Assembly: GCF_018449525.1 (NCBI RefSeq)
Contig: NZ_JAAVUS010000009.1
Span: forward strand, 296,489-360,488
Source: Bradyrhizobium sp. dw_78
GTDB lineage: Bacteria; Pseudomonadota; Alphaproteobacteria; Rhizobiales; Xanthobacteraceae
Reading direction: 5' to 3'
Length of the DNA stretch: 64,000 nt
Of this stretch, positions 43,300-53,100 are shown one piece after another. The notes beneath the pieces were generated by a model. The model was not told the DNA's origin and did no database searches. It saw nothing but the letters and a program-made list of their open reading frames with translations. A program made the position numbers and the translations under genes. Every line of letters starts with the position of its first letter. Positions within the stretch are counted from its first letter, which is position 1.

Positions 43300-44373
43300 C
43301 TACTCCGCCGCGGTGCGTGAACGCGTGCTGCTATGGGTACGATCGAGATCGCGCGACAGCAACCGCGCTGCGGCGCCGGACGCGCGGCTGACCAGTTCGA
43401 GATAGGATTTGGTCAGGCGCGCAAAGTGGTTGTAGATGATGACCGCCGGGATCGCGGCAACCAGGCCGATCGCGGTGGCCAGCAGCGCTTCGGCAATGCC
43501 CGGCGCGACCACCGCGAGATTCGTCGTCTGCGATTTCGAGATGCCGATAAAGCTGTTCATGATGCCCCAGACGGTACCGAACAGGCCGACGAACGGCGAC
43601 GTCGCGCCGATACTGGCCAGCAGTCCCATGCCGATCCTGATCCGGCGCCCTTCGGCGCGAACGATTTCGGCAAAGCTCGATGCGGCGCGTTCCTTGATGC
43701 CGTCATCGCTAGAAATGCCCGCCGACAACCGCGCCTCGTTCATCGCCGCGGCGAGCAACGCCGACAATACGCTGTCCTTGGCGCCCAGCGCGAACTGCGC
43801 CTCCGCCAGCGATCGCGAATCCTTGATCCTGGCCAGCGCCGCGCGCACCCTGGTCTGGATCACCGACAATTCGATCGTCTTGGCGATGAAGATGGTCCAG
43901 GTCGCCAGCGAGGCCAAGGCCAGCCCGACCATGACGATCTTGACGATGATGTCCGCCGACAGGAACATCGACCAGGGCGACAATTCGTACGGCACCACGA
44001 TTCCGGACTTCAGCGCCCGGCCAGCGCCATCCGCGGAAGCGGTCGCATCGGAGGCCGCCGGCGCCGCGACGGACTGGGCGGCGGTTGCGGGCTGAGCAGC
44101 ATTTGATGGCGCGGCAGGAGGCGGCAGCGCCTGGACCATCGATGACGAAGCAGACGCCGGTGCGGAAACAGCGGCCTGCGCCGGTGCCGCCGGTTGCGTC
44201 GCGGTAACAGGCGGCCGCGATATCGCCGGAGCCTGCGGCGAGCCCTGAGCCTGGGTTTGGGCCTGCTGGGCCGCCGGGACGATATTCTGCTGCGCGAACA
44301 GTGGCGATACAGACGTAAGCATCGCCAGCGCCAGGATTGCGGCGCCTATCGCGCGGAACGGTAAGATGTTCAT
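43300..44373 (-). CDS. exbB: ExbB/MotA-TolQ-ExbB proton channel protein with long N-terminal extension
   Basis: A 357-residue protein, longer than E. coli ExbB (about 244). It begins with a hydrophobic signal-like segment (FRAIGAAILALAMLTSVSPL), then an Ala/Pro/Gln-rich stretch (about 30-110), then the TolQ/ExbB core with helix ADIIVKIVMVGLALASLATW and the proton-channel helices ATSPFVGLFGTVWGIMNSFI and VVAPGIAEALLATAIGLVAA. The N-terminal part is probably periplasmic. It overlaps the PiuC gene by 4 bases (ATGA, 44370-44373), so it is coupled to it. Confidence 0.9.
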   Translation of the reverse strand: MNILPFRAIGAAILALAMLTSVSPLFAQQNIVPAAQQAQTQAQGSPQAPAISRPPVTATQPAAPAQAAVSAPASASSSMVQALPPPAAPSNAAQPATAAQSVAAPAASDATASADGAGRALKSGIVVPYELSPWSMFLSADIIVKIVMVGLALASLATWTIFIAKTIELSVIQTRVRAALARIKDSRSLAEAQFALGAKDSVLSALLAAAMNEARLSAGISSDDGIKERAASSFAEIVRAEGRRIRIGMGLLASIGATSPFVGLFGTVWGIMNSFIGISKSQTTNLAVVAPGIAEALLATAIGLVAAIPAVIIYNHFARLTKSYLELVSRASGAAARLLSRDLDRTHSSTRSRTAAE

Positions 44374-45059
44374 ACTTCGGCCCAGTAGCGGATCAGATTG
44401 TGATAGATGCCGGTCAATTTGACCGTTTCAGGGTCGTCTCTTCCGAGACGCGGCACCAGAGCCTGAATCGCGGTGTCGAGGTCGAAAATCAGGCTGCGGG
44501 CATTGGCATCCCGTATCATGCTCTGCAGCCAGAAAAAAGACGCAACGCGCGCGCCTCTCGTTACCGGCGTGACCATATGCAAACTAGACGCAGGATAAAG
44601 TACGAGATCGCCTGCGGGCAGCTTGATTTCATGCGATCCGTAGAGATCTTCGACGACAAGCTCGCCGCCGTCGTATTCGTCCGGCTCCGATAAAAATAAC
44701 GTGACCGACAGATCGGTGCGGATGCGCAACCCGGTCAGATGATCGCCGCGGACCGCGTTATCGACGTGGATTCCGAAATGGTGACCGCCGGTGGCCGCGT
44801 AACGGTTGAACAAGGGCGGGAAGATCTGCAGCGGCACCGCGGCGGAGATGAACCGCGGATTGGCCGTCAGCGCCGAGACAATGCGATTGCCGAGCTTGCG
44901 GGCAACCTCGCTGTCGGGCGGCAATTGTTCGTTACGCTTCACCATCGCCGACTGCGCGCCGGCGGTCGAGCGTCCGTCCTCCCACGCACTCTCGTCCATG
45001 ATGCGGCGGAAATCCGCCACATCACTCTTGCTCAGCACATTGGGAACACAGATCAGCAT
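44370..45059 (-). CDS. piuC: PKHD-type Fe(II)/2-oxoglutarate hydroxylase, PiuC/YbiX
   Basis: A 229-residue cupin-type dioxygenase. The iron ligands lie in GHHFGIHVDNAVRG (HxD) and SLHMVTPVTRGARV (distal His plus the Arg that binds 2-oxoglutarate). The N-terminus MLICVPNVLSKSDVADFRRI is typical of YbiX/PiuC, found beside siderophore receptors. Its role is unclear but iron-linked. It is 9 bases downstream of the receptor gene and overlaps exbB, so receptor-piuC-exbB-exbD-tonB form one iron-uptake operon. Confidence 0.9.
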   Translation of the reverse strand: MLICVPNVLSKSDVADFRRIMDESAWEDGRSTAGAQSAMVKRNEQLPPDSEVARKLGNRIVSALTANPRFISAAVPLQIFPPLFNRYAATGGHHFGIHVDNAVRGDHLTGLRIRTDLSVTLFLSEPDEYDGGELVVEDLYGSHEIKLPAGDLVLYPASSLHMVTPVTRGARVASFFWLQSMIRDANARSLIFDLDTAIQALVPRLGRDDPETVKLTGIYHNLIRYWAEV

Positions 45060-45068
45060 GATCGGATG

Positions 45069-47609
45069 TCAGAACCTCGCCGAGATCATCACGGACGCCG
45101 TGCGGCCGGGCGCTTCCAGAACGAACGGGGTCGCGCTCTGATACAGTCCGAGGTAGTAGAGCTTGTTGAAGATGTTGTTGACGAACAGCTTCACCGTCCA
45201 GTTCTTGTCGATCTTCGCCTCGGCGAACGCATCGAAACGCCAGAAGCTCGGGATCGACGTTCCCTGGTTGGCGGCAAGCAAGGTGCCGCCGTACATCTTG
45301 GAACGATAGACGGCCTGTCCGCCAACCTCCCACCTGTCGTCGATCTGATATTTGCTGAGCAGGCTGAACGACTGATTGGCGATGTTGGCAAGCGGCAGGC
45401 CAACATTGGTGGAGTACAATGCGGTGTTGGCCGGGGAAACCAGCGACTTCGTCACCTCCGAGTGCATCAGCACCAGACCGCCGAACACACTCCATTTGTC
45501 AGTGATCTTGCCACTGACTTCGAGGTCGACCCCGCGAATTTGATAGGCTGCACCGGCTGAGATGATCGGAACGTTTTGACCGTTCTGTGTTACGTTAACT
45601 GACTCACGCGCGTTGGTGACATCGGTCTGGAATAGTGCGCCGCTCACCAGCAGATGACGATCAAACAACTCCCATTTATTGCCAACCTCGATCGCCGAAT
45701 TCTTCATTGGCCCAAATATCTGGTTCGAGTTGCCGGCGATAACGGGCGCCACACCTCCATAGTTCGCGCTGGTGCCATCAAATTCGGAACCCACCGGGTC
45801 CGATGACGTCGCATAGGCGGCATAGACACTGGTAATCGGGAGTGGCTTCAGGGTGAGGCCCAAATTGAAGTTTGGCATCCCAAATTCCGCGGCTGGCGCC
45901 CCCCAAGAGTTGAGATTTGGAACACCACCCGACGAGCCGAAGCCACTTACCTTCAAATTGTAATCGTCGTAGCGAACGCCACCATTAAGGATCAGGACAT
46001 CACGGTAATTCACGCTATCCATCAAATAGCCGCTCGTGGTGTCGATAGCGATCTTCGTCGGCACCCCTGTAAGCGATGGCGTTGGAAACGGCGCAAGCGT
46101 GTATTGTGGATTGTAGATACTGACGCTGGTCGGAGATCCACTGCCGCTATAGGCGTTGCCAACGGCTTCTGAAGTCAGGCCGGTATAAGAGTCGATGCTG
46201 GAGGTCTCGCGGGACACTTCGACGCCAGCAACCGCGGTGTGATGCCAGCCATCGGTGTCGAACTTGTAGGTCGCCTCGGTCTGGTTATCGACCACGTCAG
46301 TCGGCTGGTAGCGACTCTGAGGATTGGCGGTAAATGTTCCGCTCGCGTTGACGGGCGATTCAGGAATCGTCCCGATGTAGTTCAGCAGCGAGTGCGACGC
46401 CCTTACCTTGTCGCTGATAACCAAATCGGGGTTGATCTGGACTTCGGTGTTGAGCGTGCCGATGTCCTGATGCACCGAGTAGAAATCGCGGTTGGCGAAA
46501 CCGTAGAAATTGTCGCGATTGACGCCATAACTCGGGAACGGTCCGCCGGCCGTGGTCGTAAACGGCAGGCCGCCGGCCAAGGTGGTTCCCACGGATCCCG
46601 GCCGATAATACGGCACTCCGAAATCCGGCAATCCGTGGATGTCGGTGTGAACGTAGTCGGCACTGACCTTCACGGCGTCCACGGGTGTCCATTTCAGCGC
46701 CACGAAGCCGCCGCCGCGATCATCCGTGGTGAAATTCCGGCCAGCAACATCAGCGTCCTGAAACACACCGCCGGCGCGGATCGCCAGCGTCGGGTTGATC
46801 ACCTGGTTGACGTCGAGCGTGACACGCTTGGTGGCGTCCGTCCCGAACGTCGTATCCATGTTGTAGAAGCTGTTTTCGGTGGTCGCCTGCTTGGTGACGA
46901 TATTGATCGCGCCACCCGTGGTGCCGCGGCCGGCGAATGACGAGCCGGGACCGCGCAGGATCTCGATCTGCTCGGTGAAGAAATTCTCGCGGACGCTGAC
47001 GCCGGAATCGCGGATGCCGTCGATGAAGACGTCATTGCGGGTGTCGAAGCCGCGAACGAAAAACCGGTCGCCAAAGGCGTTGCCGCCCTCGCCGGTTCCG
47101 AGCGTCACGCCGGCGGTGTTCAGGACCGCCTGCTTCAACGACGTGGCGTTCTCGTCCGCCAGCACTTCCTTGCTGAGCACGGTGACGGTTTTCGGCGTGT
47201 TCAAGAGCGGCTCGGGAAATTTGCCGGAAGCCTGCAGGTGATCGACCTTGTAGGGCGCCGCCGCATCCGCATAAGGGTTGCGATCCGCGCTCAAGGTGCC
47301 GGCGTTGGGAAATGGCACCGGCGCGGCCTGCGTGGGCTGCGTCCGGCGGGCCGCGCGGCGCAGGGCATTGCGGGCGCGGATCTGATCTGGTGTCGGCTTC
47401 GCGGTAGCCGGACGCGGACGATCGACAGAGGGCGCGACGGTCACCGGAGGGAGAGGATTCTGCTGGGCTTCCGCGCTCGAAAACGAAGCGACGGCCATCA
47501 AGCCTGCGACCGCCGAAACCTTGCGGCCTGAATAGGTGTCAAACTTTTCGCTAGCCGAGTTGATCGCCGCGTTCGGACGCAGTGACCTCGGCATCTTTGC
47601 CGTATTCAT
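45069..47609 (-). CDS. TonB-dependent siderophore receptor
   Basis: An outer-membrane receptor of about 846 residues from ATG47609. A signal-like stretch (VSAVAGLMAVASFSSAEAQ) lies near residues 31-49, then a TonB-box-like LPPVTVAP, a plug domain with VLNTAGVTLGTGEGG and GPGSSFAGRGTTGGAINIV, and a beta-barrel ending VMISARF with a terminal Phe. This composition fits Fiu/FhuE-type catecholate or hydroxamate receptors. Several in-frame starts exist upstream (47645, 47690), so the exact start is uncertain. Its promoter carries Irr-like boxes, and it heads the piuC-exbB-exbD-tonB operon. Confidence 0.9.
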   Translation of the reverse strand: MNTAKMPRSLRPNAAINSASEKFDTYSGRKVSAVAGLMAVASFSSAEAQQNPLPPVTVAPSVDRPRPATAKPTPDQIRARNALRRAARRTQPTQAAPVPFPNAGTLSADRNPYADAAAPYKVDHLQASGKFPEPLLNTPKTVTVLSKEVLADENATSLKQAVLNTAGVTLGTGEGGNAFGDRFFVRGFDTRNDVFIDGIRDSGVSVRENFFTEQIEILRGPGSSFAGRGTTGGAINIVTKQATTENSFYNMDTTFGTDATKRVTLDVNQVINPTLAIRAGGVFQDADVAGRNFTTDDRGGGFVALKWTPVDAVKVSADYVHTDIHGLPDFGVPYYRPGSVGTTLAGGLPFTTTAGGPFPSYGVNRDNFYGFANRDFYSVHQDIGTLNTEVQINPDLVISDKVRASHSLLNYIGTIPESPVNASGTFTANPQSRYQPTDVVDNQTEATYKFDTDGWHHTAVAGVEVSRETSSIDSYTGLTSEAVGNAYSGSGSPTSVSIYNPQYTLAPFPTPSLTGVPTKIAIDTTSGYLMDSVNYRDVLILNGGVRYDDYNLKVSGFGSSGGVPNLNSWGAPAAEFGMPNFNLGLTLKPLPITSVYAAYATSSDPVGSEFDGTSANYGGVAPVIAGNSNQIFGPMKNSAIEVGNKWELFDRHLLVSGALFQTDVTNARESVNVTQNGQNVPIISAGAAYQIRGVDLEVSGKITDKWSVFGGLVLMHSEVTKSLVSPANTALYSTNVGLPLANIANQSFSLLSKYQIDDRWEVGGQAVYRSKMYGGTLLAANQGTSIPSFWRFDAFAEAKIDKNWTVKLFVNNIFNKLYYLGLYQSATPFVLEAPGRTASVMISARF

Positions 47610-47739
47610 GATGTCTGCCCCACTGACCAAATTCAGTTCGCTCATGCACCCCATAGCGATGAGCGACTGCATGTTGGTTATCGGGCGCAAAAAATCGGGT
47701 CAATGCGAATGCAACCACAGCATGCTTGAATCGATCCAG

Positions 47740-47801
47740 ATCAAAACGATTCTAAATTAGAGTTTAAAACCATTCTAAATTGAGATTTGAAGCATTCTAA
47801 A
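47740..47801 (-). promoter_or_regulatory. Three tandem Irr-type iron-control elements upstream of the receptor
   Basis: The Irr box of rhizobia is TTTAGAAnnnTTCTAAA. Three perfect right halves TTCTAAA occur at 47750-47756, 47773-47779 and 47795-47801, spaced 23 and 22 bases apart, about two helical turns. The left halves are ATCAAAA (47740), TTTAAAA (47763) and ATTTGAA (47785), giving 3, 1 and 2 mismatches. They lie 130-190 bases upstream of the chosen receptor start. Confidence 0.65.
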
Positions 47802-47861
47802 ACCGACCTGGAATTTAGCTGAAAATCGGGCTTTTACGGCCGACGCTGGCGCGAATCTCCG

Positions 47862-48104
47862 TCAATCGACGCTCGGCGGCTTCATCAGCGAGAACAACTC
47901 ATCGACAGTCTGTTGCGCCGTCTGCCGCACACGATCACTGTTTTCCATTCCTGCGATCTTGATTCCCTTCACCACGGCCCTGATCTCGTCGCGAAAGTCG
48001 GTAAGAAATCGCAACGGATCCGGCGAATCATTGGCAACGCGCGCAATCAAGCCGGTGATCAAGATCTGACAGGCGATCATGCGTCCGTTCAACTCATCCA
48101 TCAT
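47862..48104 (-). CDS. Hypothetical small protein
   Basis: An 80-residue acidic, helical protein starting MMDELNGRMIACQILITGL and containing PDPLRFLTDFRDEIRAVVKG and QTAQQTVDELFSL. I do not recognise the family. GGGAG lies just upstream of the double ATG, which supports translation. It lies between the receptor promoter and the MarR gene on the minus strand. An Irr-like site is about 90 bases upstream, so iron control is possible. Confidence 0.6.
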   Translation of the reverse strand: MMDELNGRMIACQILITGLIARVANDSPDPLRFLTDFRDEIRAVVKGIKIAGMENSDRVRQTAQQTVDELFSLMKPPSVD

Positions 48105-48194
48105 GTACTCCCGGCCATCGACGTTCAGCGCAAAGTTTCGCGTCGCGATATGAATGACAGCCGCCCCGGTGACAACCGGATCGACGGATTTGAA

Positions 48195-48211
48195 TTTAGA
48201 AGGCTTTTAGA
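48195..48211. promoter_or_regulatory. Irr-like iron-control element
   Basis: TTTAGAA (48195-48201), spacer GGC, then TTTTAGA differs from the Irr-box right half in two bases. It lies 91 bases upstream of the small hypothetical gene and 98 bases beyond the marR stop. It is a single weak site. Confidence 0.4.
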
Positions 48212-48308
48212 TTGCGAGTCGGCGCATCCCGCACCCATGCTGGCCGGCCGCTGCCTGTCAGTGACGACCTGTCCGTTGACGACTTGGCAGGCTTACTTGT
48301 TGATAAGC

Positions 48309-48767
48309 CTATTTGGCGGCGACATGACCAGGATCGGCAAGGCTTTTGATCCGGTCCTTGATATCGCGGAGCGTATCGAGGCTGGCCTGGATCGAGGCCG
48401 ACGGAACATCCTGCAACACCTCGGTTGCGATGGAGTCGCGCAGGCTGTCGAGATCGTCGACGAGCTGTCGGCCGGCTGCGGTCAGGAACAATCGGTTGGC
48501 GCGCCGGTCCTTCGGGTCATGGCGCCGCTCGACCAGGCCATGCTCGACCAGGCGGTCGAGCAGGCGCACCAGCGAGATCGGCTGTAGTTCAAGTACATCC
48601 GCCAGATCGACCTGCGACAGCCCCTCCTGTTCGCGCAACCGGAACAGAACGATCCACTGCGCGCGCGTCGTTCCCTGACTCTTGGCGCGATGGTCGATAA
48701 AGTTGCGCAGCAAGCGCGAGCTTTCGACAAGCTGTGAGACCAGTTCACGTTTTAGATCGAGGGACAT
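48309..48767 (-). CDS. MarR family transcriptional regulator
   Basis: A 152-residue winged-helix protein. The DNA-binding part contains LFRLREQEGLSQVDLADVLE and ELQPISLVRLLDRLVEHGLV, followed by the wing RRHDPKDRRANRLFLTAAG. It matches the MarR family at usual length. Start ATG48767 (MSLDLKREL) is chosen over an in-frame TTG at 48812. It is divergent from the RND efflux genes, and a perfect palindrome lies between, so it probably represses the pump and itself. Confidence 0.88.
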   Translation of the reverse strand: MSLDLKRELVSQLVESSRLLRNFIDHRAKSQGTTRAQWIVLFRLREQEGLSQVDLADVLELQPISLVRLLDRLVEHGLVERRHDPKDRRANRLFLTAAGRQLVDDLDSLRDSIATEVLQDVPSASIQASLDTLRDIKDRIKSLADPGHVAAK

Positions 48768-48833
48768 GAAATCTGGGGTTCCGGAACCTGTCCAAATGTT
48801 TAGGATTTTCAAGTCATAGTGCGTTTACACATT

Positions 48834-48847
48834 ATACGCACGCGTAT
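48834..48847. promoter_or_regulatory. MarR operator palindrome in the efflux promoter
   Basis: ATACGC (48834-48839) and GCGTAT (48842-48847) are exact inverted repeats around AC, inside a longer imperfect palindrome (48831-48850). It lies between marR and the membrane-fusion gene, 87 bases from the latter's start. Confidence 0.65.
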
Positions 48848-48934
48848 TATATTTGGGCTCTCTACCAAGTCTTTTGAAGACCCTGTAATTTCGTTTTTGA
48901 ACTGACGGGCCGTTCCAAGTAACCACGGGCTATC

Positions 48935-50101
48935 ATGAGTAGATCGCGAACGATTACCTGGGTTGTGCTGATCGCGGCTATCGCGGCAGCAGGTTATTAT
49001 GGCTGGCAGCGTTACAGTGGCGCCCAGGAAGCCGCGGCCCGGGCCGAAGCGCAAAAAAAGGTGCGCGCCGTCGGCGTCACCATCGCGCCGGTCGAGAAAG
49101 CCGACTTCCCGGTCTACCTGACCGGGCTCGGAACGGTTCAGGGCTTCAATACCGTTCTAGTGCGGACCCGCGTTGACGGCCAGATCGACAAGATCGCCTT
49201 CAAGGAAGGCCAGATGGTCAAGGAAGGCGATCTGCTCGTCGAGATCGACCCCCGGCCCTACCAGGCAACGCTTGATCAGGCCAAAGCCAAGAAAGCCCAG
49301 GACGAGGCCAACCTCGCCAACGCCAATCTGGACCTTCAGCGTTTTACCCAATTGGGCGAGTTCGCAACCAAGCAGCAGACCGACACCCAGCGCTCGACCG
49401 TTCAGCAATTGACGGCGCAGATCGAGGCCGATCAGGCCGCGATCGCCAACGCCCAGACCCAGCTCGACTACACCGCCATCAAATCACCGATTCCGGGGGT
49501 CGCGGGCCTACGCCAGGTCGACATCGGCAATATCGTCAACGCCTCGACCCAGACCGGCATCGTGACGGTCGCCCAGGTGGAACCGATTGCCGTCATTTTC
49601 ACCGCGCCCGAAGAGCAGTTACCCGCTATAACGGCAGCGCAGGCGATCCGGCCGCTCCGAGTCATCGCGATCACGACCGACGGCAAGAAGCCTTTGGCCG
49701 AGGGGACGCTGGCGGTGATCAACAACCAGGTCGACTCCACCAGCGGAACGATCCGCCTCAAGGCGGTATTCGATAACAAGGACCATAATTTGTGGCCGGG
49801 TCAGTCGGTCTCGACCCGGCTGCTGGTGAATACGCTGAAGGACGCCACCGTGGTTCCGGACGATGCGATCCAGCACAGCACCAACGGCCTTTATGCCTAT
49901 TCGGTCGATCAGGACAACAAGGCGGTGCTGAACAAGGTCAAGGTCAGCCAGTCGATCGACGGCCGTTCGGTGGTCGCCGAAGGACTGTCGCCGGGACAGC
50001 GCGTGATCACGGCGGGCCAGTACAAGGTCTCGCCCGGCACCCTCGTCAGTTCGGCGGTGGCCAGTTCGGATCCCGCCCAACCCAAGGTTCAGTCTGAATG
50101 A
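48935..50101 (+). CDS. RND efflux membrane-fusion (periplasmic adaptor) subunit
   Basis: A 388-residue HlyD-family adaptor. The N-terminal helix is ITWVVLIAAIAAAGYYGW; the lipoyl-like halves lie around VRTRVDGQIDKIAFKEGQMV and AIKSPIPGVAGLRQVDIGNI, separated by an alpha-hairpin (YQATLDQAKAKKAQDEANLA and following). It links the inner-membrane pump to an outer-membrane channel. Its stop overlaps the pump start by 4 bases (ATGA, 50098-50101). No outer-membrane factor gene follows. Confidence 0.9.
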   Translation: MSRSRTITWVVLIAAIAAAGYYGWQRYSGAQEAAARAEAQKKVRAVGVTIAPVEKADFPVYLTGLGTVQGFNTVLVRTRVDGQIDKIAFKEGQMVKEGDLLVEIDPRPYQATLDQAKAKKAQDEANLANANLDLQRFTQLGEFATKQQTDTQRSTVQQLTAQIEADQAAIANAQTQLDYTAIKSPIPGVAGLRQVDIGNIVNASTQTGIVTVAQVEPIAVIFTAPEEQLPAITAAQAIRPLRVIAITTDGKKPLAEGTLAVINNQVDSTSGTIRLKAVFDNKDHNLWPGQSVSTRLLVNTLKDATVVPDDAIQHSTNGLYAYSVDQDNKAVLNKVKVSQSIDGRSVVAEGLSPGQRVITAGQYKVSPGTLVSSAVASSDPAQPKVQSE

Positions 50102-53100
50102 GCGAAGGGATTTCGGCACCTTTTATCCGCTATCCCATCGGCACATCGTTGATGATGGCCGGCATTCTGTTCGTCGGCCTCGTCGCCTATCCGCTGCTGC
50201 CGGTCGCTCCGCTGCCCCAGGTCGACTTCCCGACCATCCAGATCACCGCGACATTGCCCGGCGCCAGCCCCGAGACCATGGCCTCGTCGGTGGCGCAGCC
50301 GCTGGAGCGGCAGTTCGCGCAGATTCCCGGCATCGCCCAGATGACCTCGACGAGCTATCTGGGCACCGCGGCCGTCACCATCCAGTTCGACCTCAACCGC
50401 AGCATCGACGGCGCCGCCAACGACGTGCAGGGCGGCATCAACGCCGCCAGCGGACAATTGCCGAAGAGCCTGCCCTCGCCGCCGACCTACCGCAAGGTCA
50501 ACCCGGCAGACTCGCCGATCTTGCTGTTGTCGGCAACGTCGGACTCGCTGCCGCTGACCACGGTCAGCGACGCCGTGGACGCCCAGCTCGCGCAGCAGAT
50601 CAGCCAGATTTCCGGCGTCGCGCAGGTCACCATCGGCGGTCAGCAAAAGCCGTCGATCCGCGTTCAGATCGATCCGGCGAAACTGGTCGCCAAAGGACTG
50701 TCGCTGGAAGACGTCCGCACCGTCATCACGAACACGACCGTCGACAGCCCGAAAGGCAATATCGACGGCACAACGAAAGCCTACACGATCTACGCCAACG
50801 ATCAGTTGCTGGATTCCAAGGACTGGAACGACGTCATCGTCGCCTACCGCAATGGCGGACCGTTGCGGATTCGCGATATCGGCACGGCCGTGACCGGTCC
50901 CGAAGACGCCAAGCAGGCGGCATGGGCCAACGGCAAGCGCGGCGTGTTCCTGGTGGTCTACAAGCAACCCGGCGCCAACGTCATCGACACCGTCGACAAG
51001 ATCAAATCGCTGCTGCCGAGGCTGGTGGCCGCGATCCCGCCCGCGATCAAGATCGCGGTCATCAGCGACCGCACCCAGACCATCCGCGCCGCGGTCAAGG
51101 ACGTGCAGTTCACGCTGCTGCTGACCATCGCGCTGGTCGTCATGGTCATCTTCCTGTTCCTGCGCAGTTTCTGGGCAACCGTCATTCCGACCGTGACGGT
51201 TCCGCTCGCATTGCTCGGCGCCTGCGCGCTGATGTGGGTATTCGGCTACACGCTCGACAATCTGTCGTTGATGGCCCTGACCATCGCCGTCGGATTCGTG
51301 GTCGACGACGCCATCGTGATGCTGGAGAACATCACCCGCTATATCGAGGAAGGCGAAAAGCCGCTCGCCGCGGCGCTCAAGGGTTCCAGCGAAATCGGCT
51401 TCACCATCGTCTCGATCAGCATTTCGCTGGTCGCTGTGCTGATCCCGCTGCTCCTGATGGGCGGCATCATCGGACGCCTGTTCCGCGAATTCGCAGTGAC
51501 CCTGACGATGACGATTTTCGTCTCGATGGTAGTGTCGCTGTCGCTGACGCCGATGATGGCGTCCCGGTTCCTGCGCGTGCATAGCGAAGAGAAGCACGGC
51601 CGCTTCTACCAGTGGAGCGAGCGCGGTTTCGATGCGATGCTCCACGCCTATGAGCGCGCCCTCGACGTCGCGCTGCGCTGGCGCTTCACGACGCTGATGA
51701 TCTTCTTCGCGACACTGGCGCTGTCGGTCTACCTGTTCATCATCATTCCCAAGGGCTTCTTTCCCCAGCAGGACGTCGGCCTGATTTCAGGCACGTCGGA
51801 AGCTTCACAGGATATTTCCTTTGCCGCCATGAAGGAGCGGCAGGAAGCACTCGGCAAGATCGTGCTGTCCGACCCCGACGTCGCCAGCGTGGCCATGAAC
51901 ATCGGCGGCAGCGGCCGGGCCGGCAACAACGGAAATATCTTCATTACGCTGAAGCCGCGCGAAGAACGCAGCGCCAATGCGATGCAGATCATTTCCCGCC
52001 TGCGTCCCAAGCTCGAACAGGTCCAGGGCGCGAAGCTGTTCATGCAGGCGGCGCAGGACGTGCGGCTCGGCGGCCGGCCGACGCGAACGCAATTCGAGTT
52101 CACGCTGCAGGACGCCAATCTGGACGAGCTCAGCGAATGGGCGCCGAAGATCCTGGCCAGGATGCAGACCCTGCCCGAGTTGCGCGACGTCGCGACCGAC
52201 CAGCAGAGCGAAGGCACCACGCTGCAACTGAACATCAACCGCGACACCGCATCGCGTTATGGCATCACGCCGCAATTGATCGACGACACGCTGTACGACG
52301 CATTCGGGCAGCGCGAGGTGACGCAGTATTTCACCCAGCTCAACAGCTACCATGTGATCCTGGAAATCCTGCCCGAGTTGCAGCAGAGCCTCGACATCCT
52401 CAACAAGCTCTATGTCAAGTCGCCGACGACCGGCGAGCAGGTGCCGTTGGCGACGTTCGCGAACTGGAGCAGCGTGCCGGTTCGTCCGCTTTCGATCAGC
52501 CACCAGGGCCAGTTCCCGGCCATCACCATCAGCTTCAACCTCGGCCAGGGCATCGCGCTTGGGCAGGCCACCGAATCCATCCAGAAAGCGATGGCCGACC
52601 TCGGCGCGCCAGAAACGCTGAATTCAAGCTTCCAGGGCACAGCGCAGGCATTCCAGCAATCGCTCGGCACCGTGCCGCTCCTGATCATGGCGGCCCTTGT
52701 CGTCGTGTACCTGATCCTCGGCATTCTCTACGAAAGCTATATTCACCCGATCACCATCCTCTCCACCCTGCCCTCGGCCGGCGTCGGCGCGCTGGCGATC
52801 CTGATGGCGTTTGGCTACGATTTCAGCCTGATCGCGTTGATCGGCGTCATCCTCCTGATCGGCATCGTGAAGAAGAACGGCATCATGATGGTCGACTTCG
52901 CGATCTCAGCCGAACGCGACCAGCATCTGTCGCCGGAGCAATCGATCCGGCAGGCGGCGCTGTTGCGGTTTCGTCCGATCATGATGACGACGATGGCGGC
53001 GATGCTGGGCGGCGTGCCGCTGATGCTGGGCACCGGCACCGGCTCGGAAATCCGCCAGCCGCTCGGTTACGCGATGGTCGGCGGCCTGATCGTGAGTCAG

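Noticed and set aside
50089..51645. 518-codon minus-strand frame inside the RND pump
   Set aside because: Antisense to the pump coding strand; DR/GH/HRDR-like low-complexity text without any motif.
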